Assembly (NCBI GenBank): GCA_002683825.1
Contig: NYUD01000085.1
Location: forward strand, 62,001-126,000
DNA: 64,000 nt
Source: Planctomycetota bacterium
Lineage (GTDB): Bacteria; Planctomycetota; UBA1135; GCA-002686595
Reading direction: 5' to 3'
Shown here piece by piece: positions 18,919 through 28,408 of this stretch. Numbering within the stretch: position 1 is the first letter of the stretch; each line of letters begins with the position of its first letter. Under the pieces are notes generated by a model. The model was given only the letters and a program-made list of their open reading frames with translations. It was not told where the DNA came from and made no database searches. A program made the translations under genes and the position numbers.

Positions 18919-20931
18919 ATGAGCGAGCCGAATAAAGTCCTCACGAGTGCCTGTCCGCTCGATTGCCCCGACGGTTGTAGCTTGAGCGTAACCATCGAGG
19001 ATGCCCGCGTCACGAGGATCGCCGCGGGCACGGCAAACCCGTCGACCGGAGGCTACATTTGTTCCAAGGTGCGTGGGTTTGCGGAACACATGTACCACTC
19101 GGCGAGATTGCGCTCGCCCCTGATTCGTGTTTCCGGTGCGTCTCCCCCTGCATCCAAGGGGTCATGCGAATTCCGTGAGGCCACGTGGGATGAGGCGCTC
19201 GATCGAATCGTCGAAGCTCTCCGCGAAGTGTGCGCATGCCACGGCCCTGAGGCCGTTCTGCCGTTCTGCTACGGTGGTTCGAACGGACGCCTCACGCAGG
19301 ATTCCGCCGACGCGGCCTTGTTTCGGCGCCTGGGAGCTTCGATTCAATTGCGCACGGTCTGTGCCGTGCCCACTTCGATGGCGAACGCAGGGATGTACGG
19401 CAGTATGCCGGGCGTTGCCCTTCAGGATTTCGAACAAGCCCAGGCCATCGTCGTGTGGGGCGCGAACCCTCACGGCTCCGGTATTCATCTTGTGCCGCAT
19501 GTGCTGAAGGCCAAGGGGAAAGGGGCCAAGCTCTTGGTGGTAGATCCGCGACGAACGAGTCTGGCGAAGAAGGCCGATCACCATCTGGCGCTCCGGCCCG
19601 GGACGGACCTTCCCTTGGGGTTGTCGATTTTGAACTGGTTCTTCAAGGAGGGGTACGCAGATCGCGACTTCCTGGCCCAACACGCCAGCCAAGCGGAAGA
19701 GCTCGAGCGGCGCTGCGAGCCCTGGACCTTCGCACGAGCTGCAGATGTCTGTCAGCTGAAGGCTCTGGACATCGAGGCCTTCGCGCGTACGTATGCGGAA
19801 TCCGATCCTGCGGTGCTCCGCTGTGGTTGGGGGCCCGAGCGCAGCCGCAGCGGCGGTTCGGCGATCTGTTCGATCTTGGCGTTGCCGGCGGTCGCCGGGA
19901 AATTCGGCAAGCGGGGCGGTGGGTTCTTGATGTCGAATGCCAAAGCCTTCGCTTTCGGCGCAGCTACGGACGATCGCCAGCCTCCGACGCGCGAGATCAA
20001 CATGAACCACCTGGGACGCGTTCTCCTGGGCGACTGTGATCCTCCTGTGGGAGCGCTCTTCGTCTACAACGCCAACCCTCTGTCGACCTTGCCTGACCAA
20101 GAGCGGGTGCGCCGCGGTTTGATGCGCGAGGATCTCTTCACCGTCGTCTTTGACCAGATGCTCACGGACACGGCGCGCTATGCCGACGTGATTTTGCCTG
20201 CGACGGTGTTTCTCGAGCATCACGAGCTCAGCACAGGCTACGGAACCTTTTCGGCTCAGTATGCCCAACCGCTGGTCGAGCCGCTCGATCAAGCACGCCC
20301 TAACTATGAGGTCTTCGGCGAGCTGATCGAAAGGATGGGGCTGTCGCGCCCGGGCGATGATTTTTCACCGGAGGGGATGCTGCGCGCGTTCGTCCCCGAG
20401 AGTGACCGGCGCGAAGAGCTTGTCGCCGGTGAGTCCCTGGTGCCCGATGAGGGTCGTAGACCGGTGCAATTCGTCGACAGCTTTCCACGCACGCCCGATC
20501 GGCGCATTCACCTGGTTCCGGAGACGCTGGATAGGGAAGTTTCTGGAGGGCTCTATCACTACCTCGATGAAAATCCCCAGGACAACTACCCGTTGGCCCT
20601 GATTTCTCCGGCCACTTCCCGCACGGTCAGCACCATGTTCGGGCAGCTGAACGAAGACGAAGTCCCGCTGGCGCTGCACCCGCAGGATGCTGACGCACGC
20701 GGATTGAAGGACGGGGATGCGGTCGTCGCTTTCAACGATCTGGGCCGCGTGGAAACCTCGCTGGTTCTCGACGGTGACTTGAAGGTCGGAGTCGCCTATC
20801 TACCGAAAGGTGTCTGGAGCAAGAGTACGCGTAACGGAAACACATCGAACGCACTCGTGCCGGATTCGCTCTCTGATCTGGGCGGCGGTGCTTGTTTCAA
20901 CGACGCCCGCGTGGAGGTGCGTCGGGCGTAG
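18919..20931 (+). CDS. Molybdopterin-dependent oxidoreductase (DMSO reductase family)
   Basis: 670 residues from ATG 18919 behind AAGGA. An N-terminal [4Fe-4S] site uses Cys12, Cys16, Cys20 and Cys48, followed by molybdopterin guanine dinucleotide domains (VVWGANPHGSG, VDPRRT) and the C-terminal cofactor-binding beta-barrel. No Tat signal is visible, so it is probably cytoplasmic. A Cys in QLRTVCAVPTS may be the metal ligand. The frame is uninterrupted and I see no selenocysteine codon. The substrate is unknown; formate dehydrogenase-like and reductase subgroups are both possible. It starts seven bases after the peroxidase stop. Confidence 0.87.
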   Translation: MSEPNKVLTSACPLDCPDGCSLSVTIEDARVTRIAAGTANPSTGGYICSKVRGFAEHMYHSARLRSPLIRVSGASPPASKGSCEFREATWDEALDRIVEALREVCACHGPEAVLPFCYGGSNGRLTQDSADAALFRRLGASIQLRTVCAVPTSMANAGMYGSMPGVALQDFEQAQAIVVWGANPHGSGIHLVPHVLKAKGKGAKLLVVDPRRTSLAKKADHHLALRPGTDLPLGLSILNWFFKEGYADRDFLAQHASQAEELERRCEPWTFARAADVCQLKALDIEAFARTYAESDPAVLRCGWGPERSRSGGSAICSILALPAVAGKFGKRGGGFLMSNAKAFAFGAATDDRQPPTREINMNHLGRVLLGDCDPPVGALFVYNANPLSTLPDQERVRRGLMREDLFTVVFDQMLTDTARYADVILPATVFLEHHELSTGYGTFSAQYAQPLVEPLDQARPNYEVFGELIERMGLSRPGDDFSPEGMLRAFVPESDRREELVAGESLVPDEGRRPVQFVDSFPRTPDRRIHLVPETLDREVSGGLYHYLDENPQDNYPLALISPATSRTVSTMFGQLNEDEVPLALHPQDADARGLKDGDAVVAFNDLGRVETSLVLDGDLKVGVAYLPKGVWSKSTRNGNTSNALVPDSLSDLGGGACFNDARVEVRRA

Positions 20932-21114
20932 ACGAGTCGAACGCGATGAGAGAATCCGTCGTTCATCTCGAGTAGCTCGAGAAACGCTTCGGGGACGATA
21001 ACGCTCTGAAAGGGTCGATGCTCTCCGCCCCCCCGGCGGTGGCGCTGGCGAGCTTCACCTACACGGCTGTCTTCGTCGCCCTTGCAACCCTCGTTGGGGC
21101 CAGATTTCTTGCCG

Positions 21115-23418
21115 TTATCGTCGAAAAGGCAGGGCAATCGGTGTCGTCAATGCCGTTCCATCCTGGGCCGCCAGGCCGCGGTGCAGCTCGATGACAAAGT
21201 CCTGGTTGCCCCAGCCTCCTCCCGGGGCGTCCACGGTGATCCGGGCCCCGTTGGTTGAAAGCCCGATGACGAGGCCGGCTCCTCCCGGGCTCGTTGTGGC
21301 CCGTACCGTGGTCGAGGTCACCGAGCCGGCGGAGAGCGTCTTGGAGAAATCGATTGCGATGGAGTCGTTGGCTCCAACGACCGTAACGGGGGGCGGTGTC
21401 AGACCGACGGGAAAGAGCAACTCGCGCCTTTCTTCCTCCGGAACGCCGGGAGCCTGTGCCACGGGGGACCCGAAGACTCCGGCATCCTGTGCGGGACCGC
21501 CTTGGGTTGTCAGGCCCTCACCCAGGGCCGGCGAGCCGGAGGGAAGCTGGTAGTCCTCGATGACGCTCGCGCCGTTTCCAAACGCCGTCAGGCTGCCGGG
21601 CACGGTGAAGCCGGCCGGCAGGGAAGACGCCGTGATCACCGGCGGAGCGACCCGGCTGGCCGTCAGGCTTTCGGTGTCATCGTTGAGTTCGATCGGAACG
21701 CCGGGCATCAGGGCCGGCATGCCGGCAACGGTGAGGTCGGTTCCCATCCGAGCCGTCACGCGCAGGTACTCCTCCGGTGAATTCGTGAACGTGCCAGCCA
21801 GCGGGTCCGTCACGGTGACGTCGAACCACGAACGCACGTTCTGTCCCGCCGCATCTTGCAGATAATAGATGCTCGAAGTCGTCGCGCTGTCCCGGCCCGT
21901 GCTCACGACTCCACCGGCACCGTTGCCTGCGATGATGCATTGCGAGGTGGCGACCGTCTTGACTCCCAGCAATGTCCTGATTCCCGCACCCAGGTTTCCC
22001 GTGAGCGCCGTGGCCGAGACGATCGCGACGTCGCTGTTGGTATCGGAGCCCACGACCAAACCATCTCCCACGTTCGCACTGATCAGGCAGCCGTGCACCA
22101 CGACCGCCCCGGGGCCGTCCGCATCGATCTGGATGCCCGTGGTGCCGTTGGCGAGCGCGATGCACTCGCGCACGAGAGTGTCCGCGGAGTAGCCGGGAAT
22201 CGCCTCGAAGTCGTGGTCGATCAACACTCCGGCCCGTCCGTTGCGTTCGAAGCGTGAGGCCCGGATTTCGATGGCGAACAAGCCCGTGGTCGCCGGCGTC
22301 AGGGGTGGTTGCGCCAGATCTGCGTCGAGGCCATCCGTGCCGTTGCCGAAAAAACGACACCCCTCGATGACCAAAGTCGCTTTGCCGCCGTCCAGCGCCA
22401 CGAGATCGTCCATGTCGACGCCCTCCTGGAGATTGGCGTCGAAGTTTGATCCGTAGATCCTGAGATCGAAGGCGCCCGAGAGTGATATGCCGTCAGCTCC
22501 GTTGCGGGTCACTGCGCATCCCGTGATCATGACGTCCAGTTCGTCGGCGAATAACCCCAACGTACTACGCAAGCGGATACCGCGGCCGGTGAAGGCTCGC
22601 ACCTTCAGGCTGCGTAGCTCCGCCTCGCTGTCGTCGACGTCTACGCCGACAGTGGATATGTCCCGACCATCGAGACACATACCGTCGATGACGGTGCTTT
22701 GGGGCGTGGCGCTGATGGAGAAGAGCACCTGCCCGGTAGGGGCTTGGACGACGGTGTTGCCCGCGAGTGGCTCTCGGCTGGCGAGCGTAAATGCCCCCCC
22801 GAAACCACCGCAGAGGTGAACGTTGCCGGTGAGGAGCAGTTGCGTTCCGGTATAAGTGCCGTCCTTGACCCACACGTTGCCGCCGCCGCTGTTGGCGGCG
22901 AGCTCCAGAGCCAAATCGAGCGACGGAAAAGCCGTGGCAGGCGACATTCCATCCGCTACCACCGGGTTGGCGGCCGCATCCACATAGATCGGCGCCGCTG
23001 GAAGCACGCGCAGAACGGCCCCGCTGGGGGTGTAGGTGCCGCTACCGATCGGACCCACGCCAATCCCGAAGAATTGGATAACGCCATTCGGTAAACCGGT
23101 GCGGGTCGTGGACGTCCCGCTGAGACCTGTCGCCACCGGAGCGCCGCCGTAGACACTCACGGCGCTCGTGCTTTGAAACAGAGCCGCTTCGAAGCCGGCT
23201 CCGGGGAGAGCCCAGTGGAGACGGGCCCTTCCCGCGTCATCCGCTGCACCGGAAAGCAAGGTCGCCACGTACGGTGGGTCGTTCACTCCGCTCGGAGGAT
23301 CCACCGGCGTCTGTCCCCCGCCGCCTCCGGCGGCGCCTCCTCCTCCGCAGGAACCGATGAGTGCCAGTAGGGTGGCAAGAACGCAACCGAAGAAGTTTTT
23401 TCGGGTATTCGCAGTCAT
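21115..23418 (-). CDS. Right-handed parallel beta-helix lipoprotein
   Basis: About 767 residues from ATG 23418. The N-terminus is a lipoprotein signal (ATLLALIGSCGGGG) followed by a Gly-rich linker. The centre is a long run of beta-helix coils with recurring N-G-A/D-G-I and asparagine-ladder spacing (such as TRNGADGISLSG and FFGNGTDGLDADL), as in polygalacturonase and pectate-lyase folds. The C-terminal part is a separate beta-rich region. Probably an envelope-anchored carbohydrate-binding or -cleaving protein; no catalytic set can be assigned. It is 165 bases downstream of the M50-like gene. Confidence 0.82.
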   Translation of the reverse strand: MTANTRKNFFGCVLATLLALIGSCGGGGAAGGGGGQTPVDPPSGVNDPPYVATLLSGAADDAGRARLHWALPGAGFEAALFQSTSAVSVYGGAPVATGLSGTSTTRTGLPNGVIQFFGIGVGPIGSGTYTPSGAVLRVLPAAPIYVDAAANPVVADGMSPATAFPSLDLALELAANSGGGNVWVKDGTYTGTQLLLTGNVHLCGGFGGAFTLASREPLAGNTVVQAPTGQVLFSISATPQSTVIDGMCLDGRDISTVGVDVDDSEAELRSLKVRAFTGRGIRLRSTLGLFADELDVMITGCAVTRNGADGISLSGAFDLRIYGSNFDANLQEGVDMDDLVALDGGKATLVIEGCRFFGNGTDGLDADLAQPPLTPATTGLFAIEIRASRFERNGRAGVLIDHDFEAIPGYSADTLVRECIALANGTTGIQIDADGPGAVVVHGCLISANVGDGLVVGSDTNSDVAIVSATALTGNLGAGIRTLLGVKTVATSQCIIAGNGAGGVVSTGRDSATTSSIYYLQDAAGQNVRSWFDVTVTDPLAGTFTNSPEEYLRVTARMGTDLTVAGMPALMPGVPIELNDDTESLTASRVAPPVITASSLPAGFTVPGSLTAFGNGASVIEDYQLPSGSPALGEGLTTQGGPAQDAGVFGSPVAQAPGVPEEERRELLFPVGLTPPPVTVVGANDSIAIDFSKTLSAGSVTSTTVRATTSPGGAGLVIGLSTNGARITVDAPGGGWGNQDFVIELHRGLAAQDGTALTTPIALPFRR

Positions 23419-23583
23419 GAGGTCGGGGAAGGCCAACAGGGACTTAAGGGCAGGATTGGGGCGCGGTCGTACAACCGTCGTGCCATGCCGTCAGTGGATC
23501 CGATTTCGACGATTCTTTGCGGGGGGATCCAGGGATTGGACGCTCCGTCGAATGACCTTGCTATTTCCCGGGGCGAAGTCCAG

Positions 23584-24270
23584 TTACGGAGATGTCAATT
23601 GTCGAGAGATCAATGCTCCCAGGCCGTACACAGCGAAAGCCCAGACGGTACCGATCAGGCTCGACAGGGCCCATCCGCCCCAGGGAGAAAAGGCGGCTTG
23701 CGATACCCTGTGCGCGCACAGGACGAGGTCGTCCCCCCGGAGCAACTCGCGCATCTCGGGCGAGGACCACGGGGGCAGCTGGGTGGCCAGGATCGAGCCC
23801 GTCTCGTAGGCATCACCGGTGATGCTCACGAAGGGCGCGAGCGCGACCGGAAGGAGGAAGCCGAAGCCCAGCGGGCGACCTTCGCGGCCACATTTTTGAA
23901 ACAACCAAACGGCAGGGAAAATGGTGAGCAGGAATGGCATCTGGACCGTGGAGAGGTAGCGCAGGTCGGGCTCTCGATCGAAATCGGTCAGCTGGCCCGC
24001 ATAGGCGCTCCCGACCTTGACGAAGTCGAAAACCTGCGCGAAGAGCCTCCCTCCGTAGATCGTATCGAGCCTGAGTTCGCGGACTTCGCCGCCCGTGACG
24101 ACACAGCCGACGACGTGCATGAACTCATGTACCGGAACGTACATCCACCAGCCCAGCCCCAGGCCGAGCAAGGCCAAGAAAAGCCCCTTGTAGCCGTGAT
24201 CGAGGCACCGGCTGAGCCCGTTCCAGAAGTCGAGCACGGGGGTTTTCAAGAGATTCGGGATCCTACTCAT
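23584..24270 (-). CDS. M50-like integral membrane metalloprotease (HExxH)
   Basis: 228 residues with about five membrane segments. The first hydrophobic segment carries YVPVHEFMHVVGCVVTGGEV, an HExxH zinc motif (His48, Glu49, His52) inside the membrane followed by a Gly-rich turn, the arrangement of site-2 protease (M50) homologues. I do not recognise the exact subfamily and the third zinc ligand is not certain. It begins ten bases after the TRAP permease stop on the same strand, so it is likely in that operon; what it cleaves is unknown. Confidence 0.62.
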   Translation of the reverse strand: MSRIPNLLKTPVLDFWNGLSRCLDHGYKGLFLALLGLGLGWWMYVPVHEFMHVVGCVVTGGEVRELRLDTIYGGRLFAQVFDFVKVGSAYAGQLTDFDREPDLRYLSTVQMPFLLTIFPAVWLFQKCGREGRPLGFGFLLPVALAPFVSITGDAYETGSILATQLPPWSSPEMRELLRGDDLVLCAHRVSQAAFSPWGGWALSSLIGTVWAFAVYGLGALISRQLTSP

Positions 24271-24280
24271 CGTGTGAGAG

Positions 24281-26032
24281 CTAGCGGAAGGCCGTGGTTA
24301 GCCACGGGACATAGGTGATCACCAGGACCCCGATCGCCAGGATGCCAAAGACAGGCAGGGTTGACTTCACGATGGCGAAAAGCGGCCGCTCAAAGCGGTA
24401 GGAGGCCAAAAATAGATTGAGGCCGACCGGTGGAGTCAGGTAGCCGAGTTCGAGGTTGGCGACGAAGAGAATGCCCAGGTGGATGGGGTCGATCCCATAG
24501 GCCCTGGACAAGGGCAGGATCAGAGGTACGACGACGAAGGTCGCGGAGTAGATGTCCAGCAAGCACCCCACGGCCAGCAGAAACAGGTTGAGGCACAGGA
24601 GAAAGGCCAGGGGCGAATCGACCGTGCCTCGTAGCCATTCCAGGACGCGCATGGGGATCTCGGCATCGACCAGATAGCTAGATAGGCCTTGCGCGCAACA
24701 GAGAATGATCAGGATGCCGCCGAGAACCGCGCCACACTTGCGTAGTACGGTCCACAGGCTGGCGGATAGGGAAACGTCGCGGTGCACGAAGAGCTGCGTG
24801 CACAGGACGTACACCGCCGTCAGCGCGGAGGTCTCCACCAATGTCGCGCGTCCGCTGAAGAGCGCCATCATGGCGATAACAGGAGCGGCGAGTTCGAACT
24901 TGGCCTCCCAGAACGCGTTGCGAGCTTCACGGAAATCGAAGCGGGAGCGTTCGACTTTCGAAACCACGCCGGCACGCGCTCCCCATAGACAGACGAACAG
25001 GATCAAAACGGCGCCGGGAAGAATTCCGGCGACGAACAACTCGTCGATCGGAACGTTCGCCGCGATCCCGAACAGAATCAAGGGCAGCGCGGGTGGAAGT
25101 AGGATGCCGAGCGATCCCGAACCTGTCATGAGGCCCAGAGCGAAGGACGACTTGTAGCCCTCGGCCTTGAGAGTCTGAAACAGGAGCCCACCCAGGGCCA
25201 GGATCGTGACGCCCGAACCGCCGGTGAAAATCGAAAAGAAGGCGCACAGTAGCGTTGCGATGACTGCTGTTCCGCCGGGAAGCCACCCGAAGAACGCGCG
25301 GAAAAAACGCAACATGCGTTCGGGTGCCCGGCCCTCGGTCAAAAGGAATCCCACGAGCGTGAACATGGGAATCGCGGGTAGGAAGGGCTGAGTCGCCAGG
25401 CGGTTCATCTCGATCGAAACCGCCATCGAGGGGATCTCCTGGGAGATAAAGAGCAGCAGCGGGATACCACCGAGCGGAACGAACAGAGGCGCACCCAACA
25501 GGGCGGCCAGCAACAGGACACCCACAAGGATTCCCACCGGCTGTCCGTAGAGGAGCCCTTCTTCTACGCCGGCGAACCACCCGCCGGCGAGTGCTCCCAG
25601 GGAAAGCCCGCGCCCGAGCCAGCCTCCCAGGCCCGGCAACTCATTCTTCCACGCCAGGTATGCACCGACGCCGAGGAAGCCTGTCGGCATGGCCAAGAGG
25701 AGCGGCCACGACACCATCAAGTCGGAGATTGTGCTGCCGAGTTCCCTCTCCAGAAGTACGAAGTCATAGGTCGCAAAGGCGAGCAGGCCGCACACGAAAG
25801 CGGACACGATTGCCGTTCCCCCTTCGATCCACGGGCGAACCCTGGTGTTCTTCCAGAGCTCGCCGCTGGCCAACCGCAGGAGCTTCCCTTCGCGCGCCGC
25901 CAACCACGCTCCCAGGAATGCGAGAACCAAGGTCAGGTGTTGGACCAACGGGGAGGTGAAGGCCCAACCGTGCCCCGTGAGCGAACGACATGCGGAAGCG
26001 ACGACGGGGAGGAAGGCGATACCCAGGAGCAA
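24281..26032 (-). CDS. TRAP transporter permease, fused DctQ-DctM
   Basis: 583 residues. The first 165 or so form a four-helix DctQ-like small subunit, and the rest is a DctM large permease with its usual features (FTGGSGVTILALGGLL, GLMTGSGSLGILLPPALPL, and the C-terminal LGYLTPPVGLNLFLAS). It imports an organic acid with the neighbouring binding protein. TTG 26032 is the first standard start, but in-frame codons upstream to a CTG at 26077 (just after AAGGA and overlapping the DctP stop) look like the true N-terminus of DctQ, so the start may be non-canonical. Confidence 0.88.
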   Translation of the reverse strand: MLLGIAFLPVVASACRSLTGHGWAFTSPLVQHLTLVLAFLGAWLAAREGKLLRLASGELWKNTRVRPWIEGGTAIVSAFVCGLLAFATYDFVLLERELGSTISDLMVSWPLLLAMPTGFLGVGAYLAWKNELPGLGGWLGRGLSLGALAGGWFAGVEEGLLYGQPVGILVGVLLLAALLGAPLFVPLGGIPLLLFISQEIPSMAVSIEMNRLATQPFLPAIPMFTLVGFLLTEGRAPERMLRFFRAFFGWLPGGTAVIATLLCAFFSIFTGGSGVTILALGGLLFQTLKAEGYKSSFALGLMTGSGSLGILLPPALPLILFGIAANVPIDELFVAGILPGAVLILFVCLWGARAGVVSKVERSRFDFREARNAFWEAKFELAAPVIAMMALFSGRATLVETSALTAVYVLCTQLFVHRDVSLSASLWTVLRKCGAVLGGILIILCCAQGLSSYLVDAEIPMRVLEWLRGTVDSPLAFLLCLNLFLLAVGCLLDIYSATFVVVPLILPLSRAYGIDPIHLGILFVANLELGYLTPPVGLNLFLASYRFERPLFAIVKSTLPVFGILAIGVLVITYVPWLTTAFR

Positions 26033-26073
26033 GAGTGCCGCCGCACCGCTCTCGAGAATCGAGGTGGTCTTTT

Positions 26074-27117
26074 TCAGTCGTCCTTCTCCTTGGTGGCCCG
26101 GTACTCCTTCAGGAGACCGGTCACACGGTCGAACACGTCGCGCGGCACGGAGTCCTCACGCATGCGCGTCTTGAAATGCTCGCCCAGCCCCTCCCAACGG
26201 CGGCGATCTTCGGCACTGGCGACCTGCGTGACCCTTAGCCCGCGTTTCTTCATTTCGGCAAGCGCTTTCCCTTCGCTCCTCGGCACCTCGCGAAATAGCT
26301 TTGTGCCGGCTTTGCGGGCGGCAGCAAGCATCTCTACCTGGTCATGAGGTGTGACTTTTTTCCAGGCGCGATTCGAAATGACCGTTCCTCCTATCAACGG
26401 GGCGAGCCGGCGCTCGCACATGAATGGCGCCGAGCGAAACCACTGCAGGGAAAGGGCAGTCAACGGCGTCGAAGGGACCACGTCCACCAAGCCGGTCTGT
26501 AATCCTGTGAGGATGTCAGGGGCCGCCAGCGGCACCGTGCGAATGCCCACCTCCTCGTACCACTTGCCGATGCGCGTCCCGCCGCCCCATACGAACTGCT
26601 TCATCCCGATGAAGTCTTCATAACACTCGATCGGGCCGGTCGAAAAGATACGCACCCATCCTGCGTGCGCCCAGTGGAGCATGTGGTAGCCGCGCTTCTC
26701 CAGACGCTTTTCGAAGTCCTCTTTGACCGCTCGGACGACGTAGGTCACTTCCTCTTCCGTCTCGAACAGGAGCGGTACTTCAAAGATGCGGAAGGCCGGT
26801 TCTATCTGTCCCAGTCCCGAGGCCGTGAAGAGCCCCGCCTGCAGCTGGCCGATCTTCAGCTTGCGAAGCATGTCGGTTTCGTCGCCGGCGACGCCGCCTG
26901 CGAAGATGCGTAACGAAACCCGACCGCTTGTTTTTTTGCTCCATTGCGCCCCCATCTCTTTCAGCGCGCGATCCCAGATCGAACCGTCAGGAACGAGGGT
27001 GGCGAGCTTTATCTTCTGAGCGTGTACGGGGGCCGAAAAGGCCGACATGAAGGTGCAGACCGCGACGAGGAGTGCCCCGAGCCCACGGCGGGGGCGGGCG
27101 CTACAGGAAGAGGTCAT
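26074..27117 (-). CDS. TRAP transporter substrate-binding protein, DctP family
   Basis: 347 residues with a Sec signal peptide ending near the PVHAQKIKLA junction. The mature part is a DctP-type periplasmic binding protein (LATLVPDGSIWDRALKEMG near the start, and the ligand-site region around KQFVWGGGTRIGKWY). An Arg in that region usually contacts the substrate carboxylate. It delivers the solute to the DctQ-DctM permease encoded next. It starts inside the end of the TatT-like gene (17-base overlap), so translation is likely coupled. Confidence 0.9.
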   Translation of the reverse strand: MTSSCSARPRRGLGALLVAVCTFMSAFSAPVHAQKIKLATLVPDGSIWDRALKEMGAQWSKKTSGRVSLRIFAGGVAGDETDMLRKLKIGQLQAGLFTASGLGQIEPAFRIFEVPLLFETEEEVTYVVRAVKEDFEKRLEKRGYHMLHWAHAGWVRIFSTGPIECYEDFIGMKQFVWGGGTRIGKWYEEVGIRTVPLAAPDILTGLQTGLVDVVPSTPLTALSLQWFRSAPFMCERRLAPLIGGTVISNRAWKKVTPHDQVEMLAAARKAGTKLFREVPRSEGKALAEMKKRGLRVTQVASAEDRRRWEGLGEHFKTRMREDSVPRDVFDRVTGLLKEYRATKEKDD

Positions 27118-28012
27118 CCAACTGCTCCAACAGTTCCCTCGCCCGGCTTTGGGCGAGTCGGTTTGAGAGCCTCAATCGAGGCCGCGCGTCGAGGTCGATT
27201 TCGAGTGCCCGAGTCAGGAGTTGTACGAACTCCTCCTGGTCTTGTGCCGGAAGCGCGACATTTTCAGCCAAGGACACATACGTTTCGGCCACTTGCCCAC
27301 CCGACAATTCGATCGCTCGTCGAAAGTGCTCCCGGGCCCGTTCGGTCGAGCCGCCCATTATTTCCGGAAGTCCTTCGACCACGATCATCGCCCGGTGCAG
27401 CGCGCCTTCTCCGTAGCTTTCTTCCAGGATCAATGACGCGCGCAAAAGTGCGCGAACGGCGTCGATGTCCGCCAGGAGCTCAGGCCGATCGCGTCCGGCG
27501 GAGATCGCAAGTCCCCACGCCCCGGCGCACCAGTACGCCGCGTCGACGTCTTCGGTGGAGAGCACCTCCACGGCCCGGAAAGGATCTCGCAAGAGCGCTA
27601 CAGCGATCCCCGGGTGGCGCACCTCCAGACTTCGCAGTCCGTAGTCGCGCGCCCTCAGGAATAGCCGCAGTGCCCGCTCCTGGGTTTCCAGGAACGCGCG
27701 GTAGTTCACGTACTCGAGCTTCTGTGCATCGCGCTGCACGAAGGCATAGCCGTACAGCGAGAATGCGGCCGCCGCCGCGGTCAGTACGTCCGTGTTCTCC
27801 GGGTCCCGAAGCAGCACCGCTTCCATGGCCTTCAGCGTGATCGGCATCGAATATCGCACCAGCTCCGGATCGTCTTCGTTAGCAAAGGCCTCCGCGCCGG
27901 CGGCGAAGCCGCTCGTGAGCCTATCCAGGGCGTATTGGTCGAAGGAGCAACCGGCCAGCGACAAGGCCGCGGCCAGCGCCATGGAGGTAGACCTTTGTTG
28001 CAGGGCAGACAT
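27101..28012 (-). CDS. TRAP-associated TPR lipoprotein, TatT family
   Basis: 303 residues from ATG 28012, which gives a lipoprotein signal (LAAALSLAGCSFDQ). The rest is helical with TPR-like repeats (for example STERAREHFRRAIELSGG) and matches the TatT component that occurs beside some TRAP binding proteins. Its homologue in Treponema is reported to bind the periplasmic component and form a trimer. It is first in the operon TatT, DctP, DctQ-DctM. The longer frame to 28267 would run through the divergent lipoprotein gene and is rejected. Confidence 0.8.
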   Translation of the reverse strand: MSALQQRSTSMALAAALSLAGCSFDQYALDRLTSGFAAGAEAFANEDDPELVRYSMPITLKAMEAVLLRDPENTDVLTAAAAAFSLYGYAFVQRDAQKLEYVNYRAFLETQERALRLFLRARDYGLRSLEVRHPGIAVALLRDPFRAVEVLSTEDVDAAYWCAGAWGLAISAGRDRPELLADIDAVRALLRASLILEESYGEGALHRAMIVVEGLPEIMGGSTERAREHFRRAIELSGGQVAETYVSLAENVALPAQDQEEFVQLLTRALEIDLDARPRLRLSNRLAQSRARELLEQLDDLFL

Positions 28013-28154
28013 GGTTACAGATGCGCCATCCTGCCAGGCGTGGAGGGGAACGAAAAGTGCGAAACGGCCCCTGTAGCAAGCCTTTGCGGAGCCCGGGGGG
28101 AACCTCGCTGGTGGGCGCTCTAGGAAAAGGCCTCCCCGTCCGATATCCCCCATC

Positions 28155-28400
28155 ATGAAGCCTCTCGCTCCGACCCTTTTCCTCGCCCTTTTCGCCCTCT
28201 TCGCCGGTTGTCGTTCGGCCGGCCGCGCGGAGCGCCAGGCGAACCACCAGGGCCAGGAAGTGATCATCCATCAGAATCACAAACACTCAGTATTCTGCGG
28301 CCATTATATGGCGGCCAACAAGTGGTTCTATACATCGCGCCACCGCCACGGCCTCTCCTGCGGGCACGTGCAGGAAGCCGGCGTCTGGGAATTGGAATAG
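28155..28400 (+). CDS. Small His/Cys-rich lipoprotein
   Basis: 81 residues with a clear lipoprotein signal (TLFLALFALFAGC, lipidated Cys19). The mature part has eight His and two Cys, including two matching FCGH and SCGH turns about 20 residues apart, with an aromatic stretch between them. The spacing looks like a metal site but I recognise no family. It sits nine bases from the end of the convergent ZIP-permease fusion gene and divergent from the TatT gene. A metal-scavenging or chaperone role is only an inference. Confidence 0.65.
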   Translation: MKPLAPTLFLALFALFAGCRSAGRAERQANHQGQEVIIHQNHKHSVFCGHYMAANKWFYTSRHRHGLSCGHVQEAGVWELE

Positions 28401-28408
28401 GCCGGGTT

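Noticed and set aside
18919..20931. Molybdoenzyme as a Sec-containing formate dehydrogenase
   Set aside because: The frame has no internal TGA, and a Cys is available at the likely ligand position.
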